From: Parerythrobacter_A sp963761775
GTDB taxonomy: Bacteria; Pseudomonadota; Alphaproteobacteria; Sphingomonadales; Sphingomonadaceae
Assembly: GCA_963761775.1 (NCBI GenBank)
Contig: CAVXIF010000011.1
Coordinates: forward strand, 1-64,000
Length of the DNA stretch: 64,000 nucleotides
Direction: 5' to 3'
Part shown: one piece after another, positions 18,921 through 29,358 of the stretch
Layout: every line of letters begins with the position of its first letter
Position numbering within the stretch: the stretch's first letter is position 1
The notes under the pieces: generated by a model
Told to the model about the DNA's origin: nothing
The model's database searches: none
The model's input: only the letters and a program-made list of their open reading frames with translations
Program-made: the position numbers and the translations under genes

Positions 18921-21908
18921 ATGCTTTCGGTTGCCAATGTGCGCTCGGCTGGCGGTGCGGCCAACTACTTCGCCAACGACAATTACTACACCAAGGCGGA
19001 CGCTGATCGGTCCGGCATCTGGGTCGGCAAAGGTGCCGAGCGGCTGGGTCTTTCAGGCACGGTCGATGCCAAGGCGTTCGAGGCAATCTTGCGCGGCGAA
19101 CTGCCCAATGGCGAACGTATCGGTCACCAGGGTCAGTATCACCGCGCCGGGACAGATCTGACCTTTTCGCTGCCCAAAAGCTGGTCACTTCTTGGCGCTC
19201 GTCGGCAAGGATCAGCGGATCATTGACGCGTACCGTTCAGCGGTCGTCGAAACGCTCCAATGGGCAGAGAAGAATGCGGCCCAATATCGCACCGAGAAGG
19301 GTGGCAAAGAACGGCTGCATGCAAGCGATAACCTGACCGTTGCCGCTGTTCCAGCACGACACCAACCGCAACCAGGAACCGAACCTGCACTTCCACGCTG
19401 TGGTCGCCAACATGACGCAGGACAAGGATGGCAAGTGGAGGGCGCTGCGCAACGACAAGCTGTGGCAGCACAATACGCTGCTCAATGCCATGACGATGGC
19501 GCGTTTCCGGATCGAGGTCGAGAAGCTTGGCTACCGGATCGGTGCATTCGGAAAGCACGGAAACTTCGAAGCCAAGGGTATAGACCGTGACGCGGTGATG
19601 GCCTTCTCGACGCGGCGGCAGGAGGTGCTCGAAGCCCGGCGCGGCGGCGGGCTCGAGGCGGGTGTGGTGGCGACGCTGGCGACCCGGCAGGCCAAGCAAA
19701 GCGATGTCGATCGCGGTGCCTTGATGGCCCAATGGGAAGGGCAGGCCTGGGACCAGAGGCTCGACCTTGAAGGCATGGTGCGCGACGCCAAGCTGCGTTC
19801 GCACGAGCTGACTGTAGCGGCTGCGAAGCGGGCGAATGATCGCCCCACTTTGCTTGAACGGGGCAAGGCAATGATCGCCAGCGTCGCCGAGCGAATGGGC
19901 ATCAAGGAGGGCGATCCGCTCATTCCCAAGCGGCTCCATATGAAAGGCCGGGAAGAAATTGCGACGGCTCACGCGGTTGCATCGGCGGTGCGGCATTTGT
20001 CCGAACGAGAGGCGGCGTTTACGGCAACCGATCTCGCCAAGGCTGCGCTCGATTTCGGCCTGCCGACAACGATGAAGTCAGTCGAAAAGCGCATTGGGCA
20101 ACTTGCCCAGCAGGGCGCGCTGTTGCGCGGGCGAGGCGTGCAGAAAGGGTGGCTGACGACATCCGATGCCTTGACGCTGGAGACCCGCATGCTGGCCGAG
20201 ATCGAGAAAGGGAACGGCGCAGTTCGTCCGATCCTCGATGCGGACACTGCCGGGCCATATCTGCAAGCGTCGGCGGCTATCAACTACGGCATGAAGCTAA
20301 ACGCCGGTCAGGAAGCAGCAGGTCGGTTGATCCTCTCGTCGACCAATCGCGTCGTAGCCGTCCAGGGTGTGGCAGGGGCGGGCAAATCAAGCGTGTTGCG
20401 GCCCCTCAATCAGCTATTGGAAGAGCACGGCAAGAAGGTCATCGGCCTCGGGGTCCAGAACACGCTGGTCCGCATGCTGGAGAAGGATACCGGCATTCCG
20501 TCGATGACCTTGCATCGCTTTCTCGGGCAGAATCGTAAGCTCCTCGATGGCTCGGCAGGCAAAGCGGAAATGGCCGCTACGCGCGAGGAATTTCGCGACA
20601 CAGTTCTTGTTCTTGATGAAGCCTCAATGGTCTCTACCCGCGACCAGGACCGGCTGATCCGGCTTGCCAATCTACTCGAAGGTCGATCGCCTCGTGCTCA
20701 TGGGCGACGAAAAGCAGTTGGGGGCTGTCGAAGCGGGCAAGCCCTTTGCTCTGGCGCAGCGCGCAGGGACCGAAACGGCGCGTATGGACCACAATCTTCG
20801 TGCGCGCTCAGATACATTGAAGAGGGCGCAGCAGGCGGCCCAGTCGGGCAAAACCAGCGATGCACTCGATCATCTCAAGGATCACATCGTCGAGGTCCAG
20901 GAGGACAGCGCAATCGTTGCGGCGGAACGCTGGCTGTCCCTTCCGCCTGCCGAGCGCGAACGCACATCGATCTTCGCCGCGGGTCGTCGCTTGCGTTCGG
21001 AGATCAATGCCGCAGTCCAGACCGGGCTTGCCGCCAATGGCGAAATCGGACCAGCGAGCGAAAGGCTTACGGTTCTATCCCGTGTAAACGCGACACGCGA
21101 GGAATTGCGCTACGCGCGCAACTATCAACCGGGAATGGTGCTCGAAGTGGCGAGCCGCCAATCGCGGCATGGTCTCGGACGAGGAAGCCATGAGGTCGCC
21201 GCCGTCGATACCGAGAAGGGTGTTGTTACGCTTCGCGATGAGCGAGGGCATTTGCGCCGCTTCGTGCCAGCGAGGTTGTCGGCGAAGGGCAGCGACCAAA
21301 CATTGCAGCTGTTCGAGAAGAAGGGTCTCGATCTCTATACCGGGGACGCGATCCGTTGGACGGCGAGCGACCATAAACGCGGAATGATAAATGCCGACAG
21401 GGCAATAGTGACAGCGATCGATCAGGACGGGGTGACGGTCACGAGCTCCAGCGGCATGGAGCATAAACTGAAGCCGAACGATCCGATGCTGAAGCGGATC
21501 GACCTCGCCTACGCGCTCAACGCCCATATGGCGCAGGGCCTCACAGCAGATAAGGGCATTGCCGTGCTCGACAGCCGCGAGCGGCGACTGCTCTCGCAGC
21601 GCAATTTCCTCGTCACGATCACGCGATTGCGGGACGAGCTCACGCTGATTGTCGACAACCGGGACAAGGTTGGGCGAGGTATTGCGACCAATCTGGGCGA
21701 GAAGACATCAGCCGCTGAAATCACCGAGCGACTTGGATTGGCGGCAGCCAAGGGACGGCGCGCAGGTCAGATCCAAGCGGCCAACCAGGAACCGCAGGTT
21801 GAACGAGAGAAGGCACCTGAGCTGAGCCAAGGAGCGGATCAAGCCGTTCGAGATTGGCTTATAGCGAAATCCAATGAATTGGGCCGAGTGCTGACTGACC
21901 GGTTCTAG
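18921..21908 (+). CDS. MobF-family relaxase-helicase, TraA/TrwC-like (three frameshifts)
   Basis: The relaxase nicks oriT and pilots single-stranded DNA during conjugative transfer. N-terminal tyrosines lie in GAANYFANDNYYTKADADR. Three-histidine metal motif region is PNLHFHAVVANM. The helicase part has Walker A GVAGAGKSSVLRPL, Walker B TVLVLDEASMVS, then LVLMGDEKQLGAVEAG and an AAA_30/RecD-like tail with YALNAHMAQGLTADKGI. Frame shifts lie near 19190 (an apparent extra T), 19340 and 20685. Read through, it is about 995 aa, a usual length for the family. No coupling protein or pilus genes follow, so any transfer would borrow a helper pore. Confidence 0.88.
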
Positions 21909-22038
21909 CTAACAAGTGAGGCGAGGCGGACGCTCAGATGACAGCCCCCCACGTGGTGACAGGGAAGCTTGCCCTCGCATGGACATTCGGACGACGCGGA
22001 AGGAGCCGCGTGTTCACTTCCGGGCGCTAATGATGCCT

Positions 22039-22911
22039 TTAAAGGAGGATCGATCTGCAGATTTCTGTGAGATGCGCAACCAATGGCGGTGTGTCGCTAC
22101 GCTCGACCAGAACCCGTTTCATCTCTTCTTCCGGTAGGCGCAAACGCCGGCTACCCAAGGCTAGCAATACCTCGCACGCTGCCTCGCCGCGAGGAAACGA
22201 TGCTGCGTCGAGGATACGACACAACGTCCGCCCAGCCCCGCGAGCGAAATCATCCTCGACGGAGTAGTCGATTTCTACTGGCCGAGCCGCGCGCAGGATA
22301 CTGGCCTGGATCACGCCATCGTTGAACCGGCCAAGGTTCGCAGGATCCAGCCGGGTCTGCTGGAACCAGTTGGCTCGTAAGGTTCTTCCGTCGGGCCTGG
22401 GGGGATTGGTACGCAGGGTTTGCAACACCGAACTGATGGTGTAGAAGACATCCGCTTGCGACGCGGGTTTTTCTTTGGTCACGGAGGTTTTCGGGGGCCA
22501 GAACACGAAGCCGGGCTGGATGCGCAGCGGGGCGTCACTGACGGCCACGAACAGTTCATCCAGAGGCACCGACGATTGTTCGAGACGCGCGAGGCGACCC
22601 TCGAGAGTCTCGCCGAGATTCGCACCCGCTCTGCGGGCCATTTTCAGAAAATCTATTTCCGCTAGCCATGCGTTCGGCGTACCCGCCGGAGGAAGGATGA
22701 TGTCCTCGACCGTCGCGAAGGCGTGCTTCGCTGCGAACTGTGTCTGAACAAGTGTCTTCTCGAGTTCGTCGCGGTGTGAGGGGGACGCGCTCTTGGCGCA
22801 GCCGACAAGATAGATCTGCGGCGATTTCGGACGCGTACGGCGAAGATCCCGGCTAACATCGCGAAGCGACCGGCCGCTCTCGATCACTGCGGCGACGATG
22901 ACGATGGGCAT
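22039..22911 (-). CDS. PRTase-like C-terminal protein of the GHKL cassette
   Basis: The 290-aa frame begins MPIVIVAAVIESGRSLRDVS. This resembles the PRPP-binding segment of type I phosphoribosyltransferases (hydrophobic strand, then SG-x-x-L), but the usual acidic pair is replaced by Ala-Ala. The sequence then reads SPQIYLVGCAKSASPSHRDE like the next strand. The remainder is unknown to me. It overlaps the 3' end of the upstream gene by 28 bp in another frame. With one base shift near 22905 the two would join as a single protein of about 730 aa, which is plausible given the many shifts in this window. Confidence 0.5.
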   Translation of the reverse strand: MPIVIVAAVIESGRSLRDVSRDLRRTRPKSPQIYLVGCAKSASPSHRDELEKTLVQTQFAAKHAFATVEDIILPPAGTPNAWLAEIDFLKMARRAGANLGETLEGRLARLEQSSVPLDELFVAVSDAPLRIQPGFVFWPPKTSVTKEKPASQADVFYTISSVLQTLRTNPPRPDGRTLRANWFQQTRLDPANLGRFNDGVIQASILRAARPVEIDYSVEDDFARGAGRTLCRILDAASFPRGEAACEVLLALGSRRLRLPEEEMKRVLVERSDTPPLVAHLTEICRSILL

Positions 22912-24239
22912 TCCGTTGAGCGCTTGCCGTCACGACAGTCGTCTGGACTGAGTGTATCGAGTTCGTCTTTCTCTAGAATGCGGGGATTAACGCCGGCCTC
23001 GTCAAAGAGCCGCGCAGCGAACGGTTTCGAATCCGCGTCCAGCACAATACATTCGCAGATCGTGGATGGGATGTGCCGTCGTGCGAGATAGTCGGCGCGC
23101 TCGCCAAACTTGGGGTCCGCGAGCAGTGCAGCGGCATCGATCTGGAACTGCTTGGCATTGGCGACCCGCTTGGTGGAAACGCGAAAACTTCCACTAGCAG
23201 CAAGGCGTCCCATGAGCGCGGAGAGGCCTTTTGGAGCATCGTCCTTGCGCATGGTCAACGGTTCGAAATCTGGGCCACCTAGGTCGAACTGGTCACCCTG
23301 GAGAGGCACGGCGATCGATCCAGCATCGCAAAGAGCGCATCGCCCTTTTTCGTAGGTTTCCCGTTCCTCTCCGATACCTTCAGGATTGTCGTCTTCGTCG
23401 TAAGCGAGGCTGACTGAGGCGCGTATCGTTGCATCCACCTTGCCGAGATAGAGGATGTGGCCGATCCGATTGCGTGGAACCCCGCGCTCGGCGACCTGCT
23501 TTGCCAGAGAACCACTCGATGACGCCGAGATCAGCACCACTGGTTCGCCACCTGACAGGAAGTCGTGCCCATCAATGCCGAAATAGGAGCGAAAGTTCTC
23601 ACACCGGAGCCATGGTCGGCTGGGCGCGATCCTTCGCAGGTGATCATTAAGCGCCGCCACAACGGCGAACATAGCCGGCGTATCGACGTGGACGACCTCG
23701 CTATCGGAGGAGAGCAATGGCAGCGCAGTCATCGCCAGCAGCGATATCTCGGCCGACGATACCAGCAGGTTGGATAGTCTGATGAACCGATCCGTGTGCC
23801 GCTGTGATGGATTGGTGAAATGGTAGTTCCGGTTCGCCTCGACGAAACCTCCATGATGTTTGAACATCTTGGCGACACACCGTCGCCCAATTTCCTTCAG
23901 GGTTATTCCTGATTGACAGTCACCCGGTCGTATCATTTCACGTGAGGTCTGGAAGCCGTCAGCCCCAAAGCCGATCACGGTTATTGCACTTCGGCCGAGC
24001 CGATTCCGCATACCCTCGAGGTCGGGCGAATTCCTCAGCTTCTCGACAGCGGCAGCGAGAGCCGTGCGACGCGTGATCAAAATTATTTCGTCCGGTGCCA
24101 GCGAGGCCTGCACCTCTCGCGTCACGAGACTTGATAGTTCGCCTTCACGCAGCTCATCCGCAGCGAGAAACACAATTAGAAGATCGAGCGTGTGGTCGTC
24201 CGTTCGCTTGTCGAGTCTGAAGGAGCAGAGGGAAGACAT
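22884..24239 (-). CDS. Orotate-PRTase-like domain protein of the GHKL cassette
   Basis: The 451-aa product contains FTNPSQRHTDRFIRLSNLL, similar to the 'SSG-x-HSD-x-Y' entry of orotate phosphoribosyltransferases, and GEPVVLISASSSGSLAKQVA, similar to a PRTase loop. Further on, a CXXC pair (RCALCDAG) could bind a metal. The N-terminal 110 residues look like a separate alpha/beta region (LDLLIVFLAADELREG). The start ATG lies 4 bp after the GHKL stop (TGA-GAAC-ATG), so translation is probably coupled. Enzyme activity is not proven. PRTase folds joined to ATPases are known from biological-conflict operons, which is the basis for suggesting a defence or signalling role. Confidence 0.55.
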   Translation of the reverse strand: MSSLCSFRLDKRTDDHTLDLLIVFLAADELREGELSSLVTREVQASLAPDEIILITRRTALAAAVEKLRNSPDLEGMRNRLGRSAITVIGFGADGFQTSREMIRPGDCQSGITLKEIGRRCVAKMFKHHGGFVEANRNYHFTNPSQRHTDRFIRLSNLLVSSAEISLLAMTALPLLSSDSEVVHVDTPAMFAVVAALNDHLRRIAPSRPWLRCENFRSYFGIDGHDFLSGGEPVVLISASSSGSLAKQVAERGVPRNRIGHILYLGKVDATIRASVSLAYDEDDNPEGIGEERETYEKGRCALCDAGSIAVPLQGDQFDLGGPDFEPLTMRKDDAPKGLSALMGRLAASGSFRVSTKRVANAKQFQIDAAALLADPKFGERADYLARRHIPSTICECIVLDADSKPFAARLFDEAGVNPRILEKDELDTLSPDDCRDGKRSTECPSSSSPQ

Positions 24240-24243
24240 GTTC

Positions 24244-25387
24244 TCAGGCGTAGAGTGGGAAGAGCAACGTGAAGAGGGTGCCGGCTACTGGAGCGGTTTC
24301 CCCGTTGTCCTCGAACCAATTCCGCAGCACAGGCTGGCTGCCATAGGTGTCTTGCGGGTCGGTCACGAAGTTCGAGTATAAGGCGCACCTTCCGGTGCGA
24401 ACGCGCATGAAGCCGCCGGCTCGCGTGAGCGCGGCCGCCAAGTTAGGAAGGCCGAGGCCGTCAGACGAAGAATTCTTGCGACTCACGTGCTTCCCGAAGC
24501 AGCGTCGGACGAGTTCACTTCTCTTCGTGGATACTGAGGTCGCTTGACCGCTTGCCGCTCAAGCTTGCGGCCATGCCCGGCCCACTATCGAATACAGAAA
24601 TTTCTACGAGCTGCACTTGCGAGTTTGTCGATCGCGCTGGTGCAAGGCTTGAGCAGTAGGCGTGCATTGGCGGCGACGCTTCGGTGAGCGATACGAGGGT
24701 TTCCGGAAGCAACGAGAATTTGCGCGCTTGAAATCCCCTGATCGATTTGCGAGGAGTGTCACCGGTATCGTTCGCGCGCCCGTGCTCGTCCGTATTGCGG
24801 AAGAGTTCGTAGAGCGCGACAGCGAGAATCTTCTCGAACTGATCGGGCAGTCCTTTGCGATAGCTTGTCTCGATGATCTGTCCGATGATGGTGCGGCTCA
24901 CGATCTCGTTGAAGGCATCAAGATCCTTAACTGTCGCTACGTCGTTCTCATCGACATTGTAGAGAAGCTTTGGGTGCGAAAGGGATAGGTGATCAGCGCA
25001 TAGGATCTCGACCTGTGGGCCACGCGACGATGACGTGGTAGCTTCGCGTCCGAGCAGAATGATCCGGTCTACCGCGCGCTTGGCGGCAATCATGGTGATA
25101 TCCTCACCGATTTTAGTCGTGATGCGGTCCGCCACGGCGCATGCGCTCATGCCGTAGAGGCGTCTACAAAGCCGTTCGATCTGAATGTCATTCGCCGAAG
25201 GCGCATAAGTCTTGAGCGTCGCTCCGGGCGTTTGGTTGGCCCAAGTTCCCAGCGCCTGCACAAACGCCGCTTCCGCTCCTGCCGCTTGGTGCCGGGCCCG
25301 TGTCGGAATCTGGATCGCCTCCGAGCTCGGAAGTGAGCGCAGGAAATCCTCGACCGCGGCGAATGTCATGGATGCGGGTAACTTCAT
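24244..25387 (-). CDS. GHKL (histidine-kinase-like) ATPase (one frameshift)
   Basis: The ATP-binding Bergerat fold is visible: N box ALYELFRNTDEHG (about 189-202), G1 box SVFDSGPGMA (about 264-273) and, one base shift later, G2 box SDGLGLPNLAAALTR. No phosphoacceptor histidine domain or membrane segment is seen, so it is more like a soluble GHKL switch than a sensor kinase. The shift lies near 24520. The start is unclear: ATG 25387 is used, but the frame stays open and coding-like (NDWHFIKLNFHFDDHIIAEL) up to about 25509 without a good start codon. First gene of a three-frame cassette with the PRTase-like genes. Confidence 0.75.
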
Positions 25388-25630
25388 CCTTCGTTCTTTG
25401 CAGGTTTCGGTGAGTACTCGCAACTCGGCGATGATGTGATCGTCGAAATGGAAGTTGAGCTTTATGAAATGCCAATCATTGAGTTGGCGCGGATAGACTG
25501 ACGCCTAGTGGGTGCCAGCCCGCCCTTCGTACACATTCTCGCGCCTGAAGAACGAATTGCAGGTTTTAGGTGCCGCTCCGCGTCCTGCGAAAGGCAGGGG
25601 CAAAGCCGTCGTTCTCTGGCAACTGCTATT

Positions 25631-26778
25631 TTACCTTTCAACGCAAAAGTCTGACCACTCGCGCATCAGCTCGCGTCGCTTTTCCAGGTAGTTGGTGCGG
25701 CGATAGGCCGCTTCCACTTTGTTGCTGACCGTGTGCGCTAGCGCCGCTTCCGCCACCTCGCCGGGATAGCTGGTCTTCTCGGCGGCCCAATCTCGGAACG
25801 CAGATCGAAAGCCGTGCACGGTGAAGGGCAGCTTCGCGTAACGCAGGATCTTGAGCAGCGTCATGTCGGACATCGGGCGCAAGACGTTGCGACCGGGAAA
25901 GACCAGATCGCTGCATTCAGCATAGTAAGGTCTGGCACGTTCGAGCACGTCGATTGCCGCATCGGTCAGCGGGACCACGTGTTCCTTTCCGACCTTCATC
26001 CGCTCCGCAGGGACAGTCCAGAGCTTTGCGTCCAGATTGATCTCCGCCCATTTAGCACCCCGCACTTCGCCTGATCGAGAGGCAGTCAGGATCAGGAACT
26101 CAAGCGCGAGCCGTGCGACACTCGTTCGCTTGTGCAGATGCTTAAGAAAGTTGGGACATCCTCATAGGGCATCGCAGCGAAATGGCCGTCCTGCTTCGGC
26201 TGTCGTGGCAGTGCACGGCTCAGCGAGCGCATCGGCGCTTCGGTCGCGCGCATTCCGTTTGCGTATGCCCAATCCAGCACAACGCCTATCCGCTGCTTTA
26301 CCCGGCGAGCCGTCTCTGGCTTCTCCAGCCAGAAATCGAGAAGCACTTCACGGATGAGCGGTCCCTCGATGTCGTTAACGAGTCTGTCGCCAAGCTTTGG
26401 GAAGGCATAGGTTTCGAGCGTGCTGATCCACTGATCCTGATGCTTGCCGTTCTTCCAGGTTGCTTTCTGCTCGGAGTGGACCTTCTCTGCAGCAGCCTTG
26501 AACGTGAGGATTTCGATTTTCTGGCGCTTGCGCTCTTCGATCGGATCAATGCCTCGCTGAATATCGCGGCGCATGTCGATGGCGAGTTCGCGGGCCTCAG
26601 CCAATTTGACTAGGTCGAGCGGACCTAGCCCAATGTCTCTTCGGCGCCCATTTATGGTCGCGCGTAGCACCCAATAGCCCTTTCTCGGGCCGGTGAGCAT
26701 CGAGCGACAGGCCATCGCCATCCATGTAGCGACCCGGTTTTGTGAGAGCTCGAATCTGGCAGCGGAAAGTTTTCCCAT
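25631..26778 (-). CDS. P4-type tyrosine integrase (frameshifted)
   Basis: This is a site-specific recombinase expected to insert and excise the island at tRNA-Ser. The N-terminal DUF4102 arm-binding region is MGKLSAAR, then RALTKPGRYMDGDGLSLD in another frame, and GYWVLRATINGRRRDIGLG. The catalytic core shows Arg in TASRSGEVRGAKW, HGFR in FTVHGFRSAFRDW, His in ALAHTVSNKVEAAY and the Tyr of AAYRRTNYLEKR. Shifts lie near 26745-26690 and 26110. Read through, it is about 380-390 aa. It sits inside the island's right end, 168 bp from the tRNA 3' end. If truly broken, the element would be immobile. Confidence 0.9.
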
Positions 26779-26884
26779 AGCCATCCATCCTGGTTCTGCT
26801 TCCCACATTTGCTCCCACAATGTGTGGGGAGAAATTGTGGGAGCGGTTAGAACAAAATAAGAACTAGAGATTCCGATGCAAGTC

Positions 26885-26910
26885 CGAAAAACCGCAGAAT
26901 TCTGCGGCTT
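26885..26910 (-). terminator. Rho-independent terminator after tRNA-Ser
   Basis: On the minus strand CCGCAG-AATT-CTGCGG forms a 6-bp GC-rich hairpin (extended by flanking A-T pairs), followed by TTTTT. It lies about 40 nt past the tRNA-Ser 3' end, inside the island, so the island supplies the tRNA with a new terminator and shields the integrase gene. Confidence 0.7.
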
Positions 26911-26946
26911 TCAGGGACTTTCTGGGATCTCTTGGGATGGTATAGG

Positions 26947-26961
26947 TGGCGGAGACGGAGG
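26947..26961 (-). repeat. Putative proximal attachment site within tRNA-Ser
   Basis: This is the tRNA 3' end copy of TGGCGGAGACGGAGG. It keeps the tRNA gene whole after insertion, as is usual for tRNA-targeting integrases. Confidence 0.7.
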
Positions 26962-27038
26962 GATTCGAACCCTCGATACCCGTTAAAGAGTATGGTTCCT
27001 TAGCAGGGAACTGGTTTCAGCCACTCACCCACGTCTCC
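26947..27038 (-). tRNA. tRNA-Ser (GCT)
   Basis: The 92-nt class II tRNA has acceptor pairing GGAGACG/CGTCTCC, anticodon stem GTTCC/GGAAC with loop CTGCTAA, a long variable arm and TTCGAAT in the T loop, with CCA encoded. Its last 15 nt are repeated at 5285-5299, marking it as the island's insertion site. Confidence 0.95.
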
Positions 27039-27244
27039 ATGCGCGCATCTAGCGGGCAGGGGGCGCGATATAACGGGGGGGCGGGGCAGCGACAACCCTG
27101 CATGCGCATAGTCGGCGATACCGGTGCGCCTTCGCGTCCGGACTCGGCTCGTCGCAAAAATGATTCGCTTGGCCGTGTGTGCAGTTTCCATTCAGGCGCG
27201 GCGGCAACAGTGCAGGCATGGGCCACCTGATGCCGCACGGGAAA

Positions 27245-28102
27245 ATGCATATGATTCACAATCGCCAGACTGAGCCGGGGGCTCGCCCGTGCAGCGGCGC
27301 TGGGCCTGCTGATGGCTTCCCCCGTTGCCGCGCAGGATATCGAGACCGTCGATCCCTCCGCCGCCGTGAACACCGATGCGCGCAGGCCAATGTGCAAGAA
27401 CGCCCGGGCGATGCGCCTGTCTATTCCGATCCCCGAAGCAACGCCGCCGGAAAACACGCCAGACGAAACGCTGTCCGTGGGCGAAGCCTTTGCCATCGAC
27501 GGCGACATCGAGCCTGCGCCGCAAGCGCAGCCACAGCCTGCCGACACCGATGTCGCGCCCGGCTGGGTCGATCCCGACGGCAACCGCGCCGATACCGCGA
27601 TGGTCGGCATCCAGAGCGATACCTACAAGGAAGACGACCTGATCGGCGCGGCCGAGGGGGTGTTCGGCGAAGGGGCCGAGGGTGTGGCGCGCATGATCCA
27701 GAACCTGCTGAAAGAGCAGGGCGAGCCCAACGCCTATATCGTCGGGCGCGAGGCGGGCGGGGCATTCATCCTCGGCGCACGATACGGTTCGGGCACGATG
27801 TTCCACAAGGTCGAGGGCGAGCGGCCCGTCTACTGGACCGGCCCGTCGATCGGCTTCGATGCCGGCGCGAATGCGGGCAACACCTTCGTGCTCGTCTACA
27901 ATCTGTTCGATATCAGAAGACCTGTACAAACGCTTCCCGGCGGGCGAGGGGCAGGCCTATTTCGTGGGCGGGCTGAACGCGAGCTACCTGCGCGCGCGGC
28001 GACATGGTGCTGATCCCCATCCGCGTGGGTGCCGGGCTGCGGCTGGGCGTGAATGCGGGCTATATGCGCTTTTCCAAGAAGCAGCGCTGGCTGCCTTTCT
28101 GA
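27245..28102 (+). CDS. DUF1134 / EipA-like envelope protein (frameshifted)
   Basis: This is a periplasmic protein of the DUF1134 family, of which Brucella EipA is tied to envelope integrity. A signal-like stretch LARAAALGLLMASPVAAQ lies before a proline-rich linker. The domain reads LLKEQGEPNAYIVGREAGGA, YGSGTMFHKVEGERPVYW and GPSIGFDAGANAGNTFVLVY. It then changes frame for LYKRFPAGEGQAYFVGGLN and again for VGAGLRLGVNAGYMRFSKKQ. The final residues RWLPF match the family's usual end. Shifts are near 27280, 27920 and 28005. The start near 27245 is approximate. Confidence 0.8.
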
Positions 28103-28168
28103 ACCGATACGCGCATCGGCGCGGGCTTGACTAGCGGCTCGGCCCGCGCCGCGGCAAGGCTGCGGCCC

Positions 28169-29352
28169 ATGCTAGAGACAACTGGAACCCCAATCGCCCG
28201 ATGCGCTGCTGGCGCTGATCAAGATGTATGCCGACGATCCGCGCGGCGACAAGATCGACCTTGGCGTGGGCGTCTATCGCACCAATGACGGGCGCACGCC
28301 GGTGTTCGCGGCGATCAAGGCGGCGGAAAGCGCGCTGGTCGAGGAGCAGGACAGCAAATCCTATCTCGGCCCGGAAGGCGACCTGGGCTTCGTCCATGCG
28401 CTGATGCCCTATATCTTCGGCACCGATGCCACGCGCGGCGGACGGATCGAGGGGATGCAGACGCCGGGCGGCACCGGCGCGGTGCGGCTGGCCGCTGCCG
28501 TGGCGCAAAAGGCCGGGGTGACGCGCATCCATATGGGCGTGCCGAGCTGGCCCAACCATGCGCAGATCTTGCAGGATCTGGCGCTGGAACTGGTGCCGTT
28601 CGACCATGCCACGCCCGACGGCGACAGCCAATGTCGAGGCGGTGCTCGACGCCATTGCACAGGCGCGCGAAGGCGACGCGGTGCTGCTGCATGGCTGCTG
28701 CCACAACCCGACCGGTATCGACTATACGCAAGACGATTGGGACGCGATTGCCGATGCGCTGGCCGAGAGCGAGGCGCTGGCGATACTCGACAGCGCCTAT
28801 CAGGGGCTGGGGCGCGGGCTGGAGGAAGACGCCTATGGCGTGCGCCGCGTGATCGGCACGCTGGACGAGGCGCTGGTCGCCTATAGCTGCGACAAGAATT
28901 TCGGCATGTACCGCGACCGCGTCGGGGCGCTGTATGTAATGGCCGCATCGCGCGAGGGGCTGGACCCGATCCTGTCGAACCTCAACGCGCTGGCACGGGC
29001 GAGCTGGTCCATGCCGCCCGATCATGGCGGCGCGGCGGTGCGGATGGTGCTGCGCGATGAAGAGCGCACGCAGATGTGGCTGGACGAGCTGGCAACGATG
29101 CGCGAACGGATGCGCGATGTGCGGCAGAGGCTGGCGGCGGCGGATGGCGATGCGCCGGGGCTGAACCTGGCCGCACTGGGCGAACAGAACGGACTGTTCG
29201 CGATGCTGCCGCTGAACAAGGCGCAGATCACGCGCCTGCGCGAGGAGCACGGCGTTTATATGGCGGGCTCGGGGCGGATCAATATCGCCGGACTGCACGA
29301 CGGCAATATCGATGCCTTCGTGACGGCGCTGGCAGCGGTCAGCAGCTCCTAG
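28169..29352 (+). CDS. Aromatic amino acid aminotransferase, TyrB/AspC family (frameshifted)
   Basis: This PLP enzyme transfers amino groups between aromatic or acidic amino acids and 2-oxoacids. Motifs: KIDLGVGVYRTNDGRTPVF near the N-terminus, TPGGTGAVRLA, PSWPNH, HGCCHNPTGIDYT (substrate/PLP Asn), DSAYQGLGRGLEED, and the PLP lysine in YSCDKNFGMYRDRVGALYV. C-terminal YMAGSGRINIAGL is typical of class Ib. Shifts are near 28190 and 28622. Read through, it is about 394 aa, a normal length. It ends 7 bp from the convergent riboflavin synthase gene. Specificity (aspartate or tyrosine) is not resolved. Confidence 0.88.
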
Positions 29353-29358
29353 ACACGC

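Larger units (their letters stand above)
5285..26961. mobile_element. Genomic island / integrative mobilizable element at tRNA-Ser, about 21.7 kb
   Basis: The limits are a perfect 15-bp direct repeat, TGGCGGAGACGGAGG, at 5285-5299 and at 26947-26961. The right copy is the 3' end (with CCA) of an intact tRNA-Ser gene. A P4-type tyrosine integrase gene lies just inside the right end. Cargo is hipBA, DUF262/DUF1524, MmeI-like restriction-modification, GIY-YIG-like, helicase-nuclease, Mrr_N/DUF3320, a relaxosome pair and a GHKL/PRTase cassette. Sequences such as 7140-7260 are visibly AT-richer than the core. No conjugation pore genes are present, so transfer would need a helper element. That the repeats are attL and attR is inferred. 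Confidence 0.8.
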
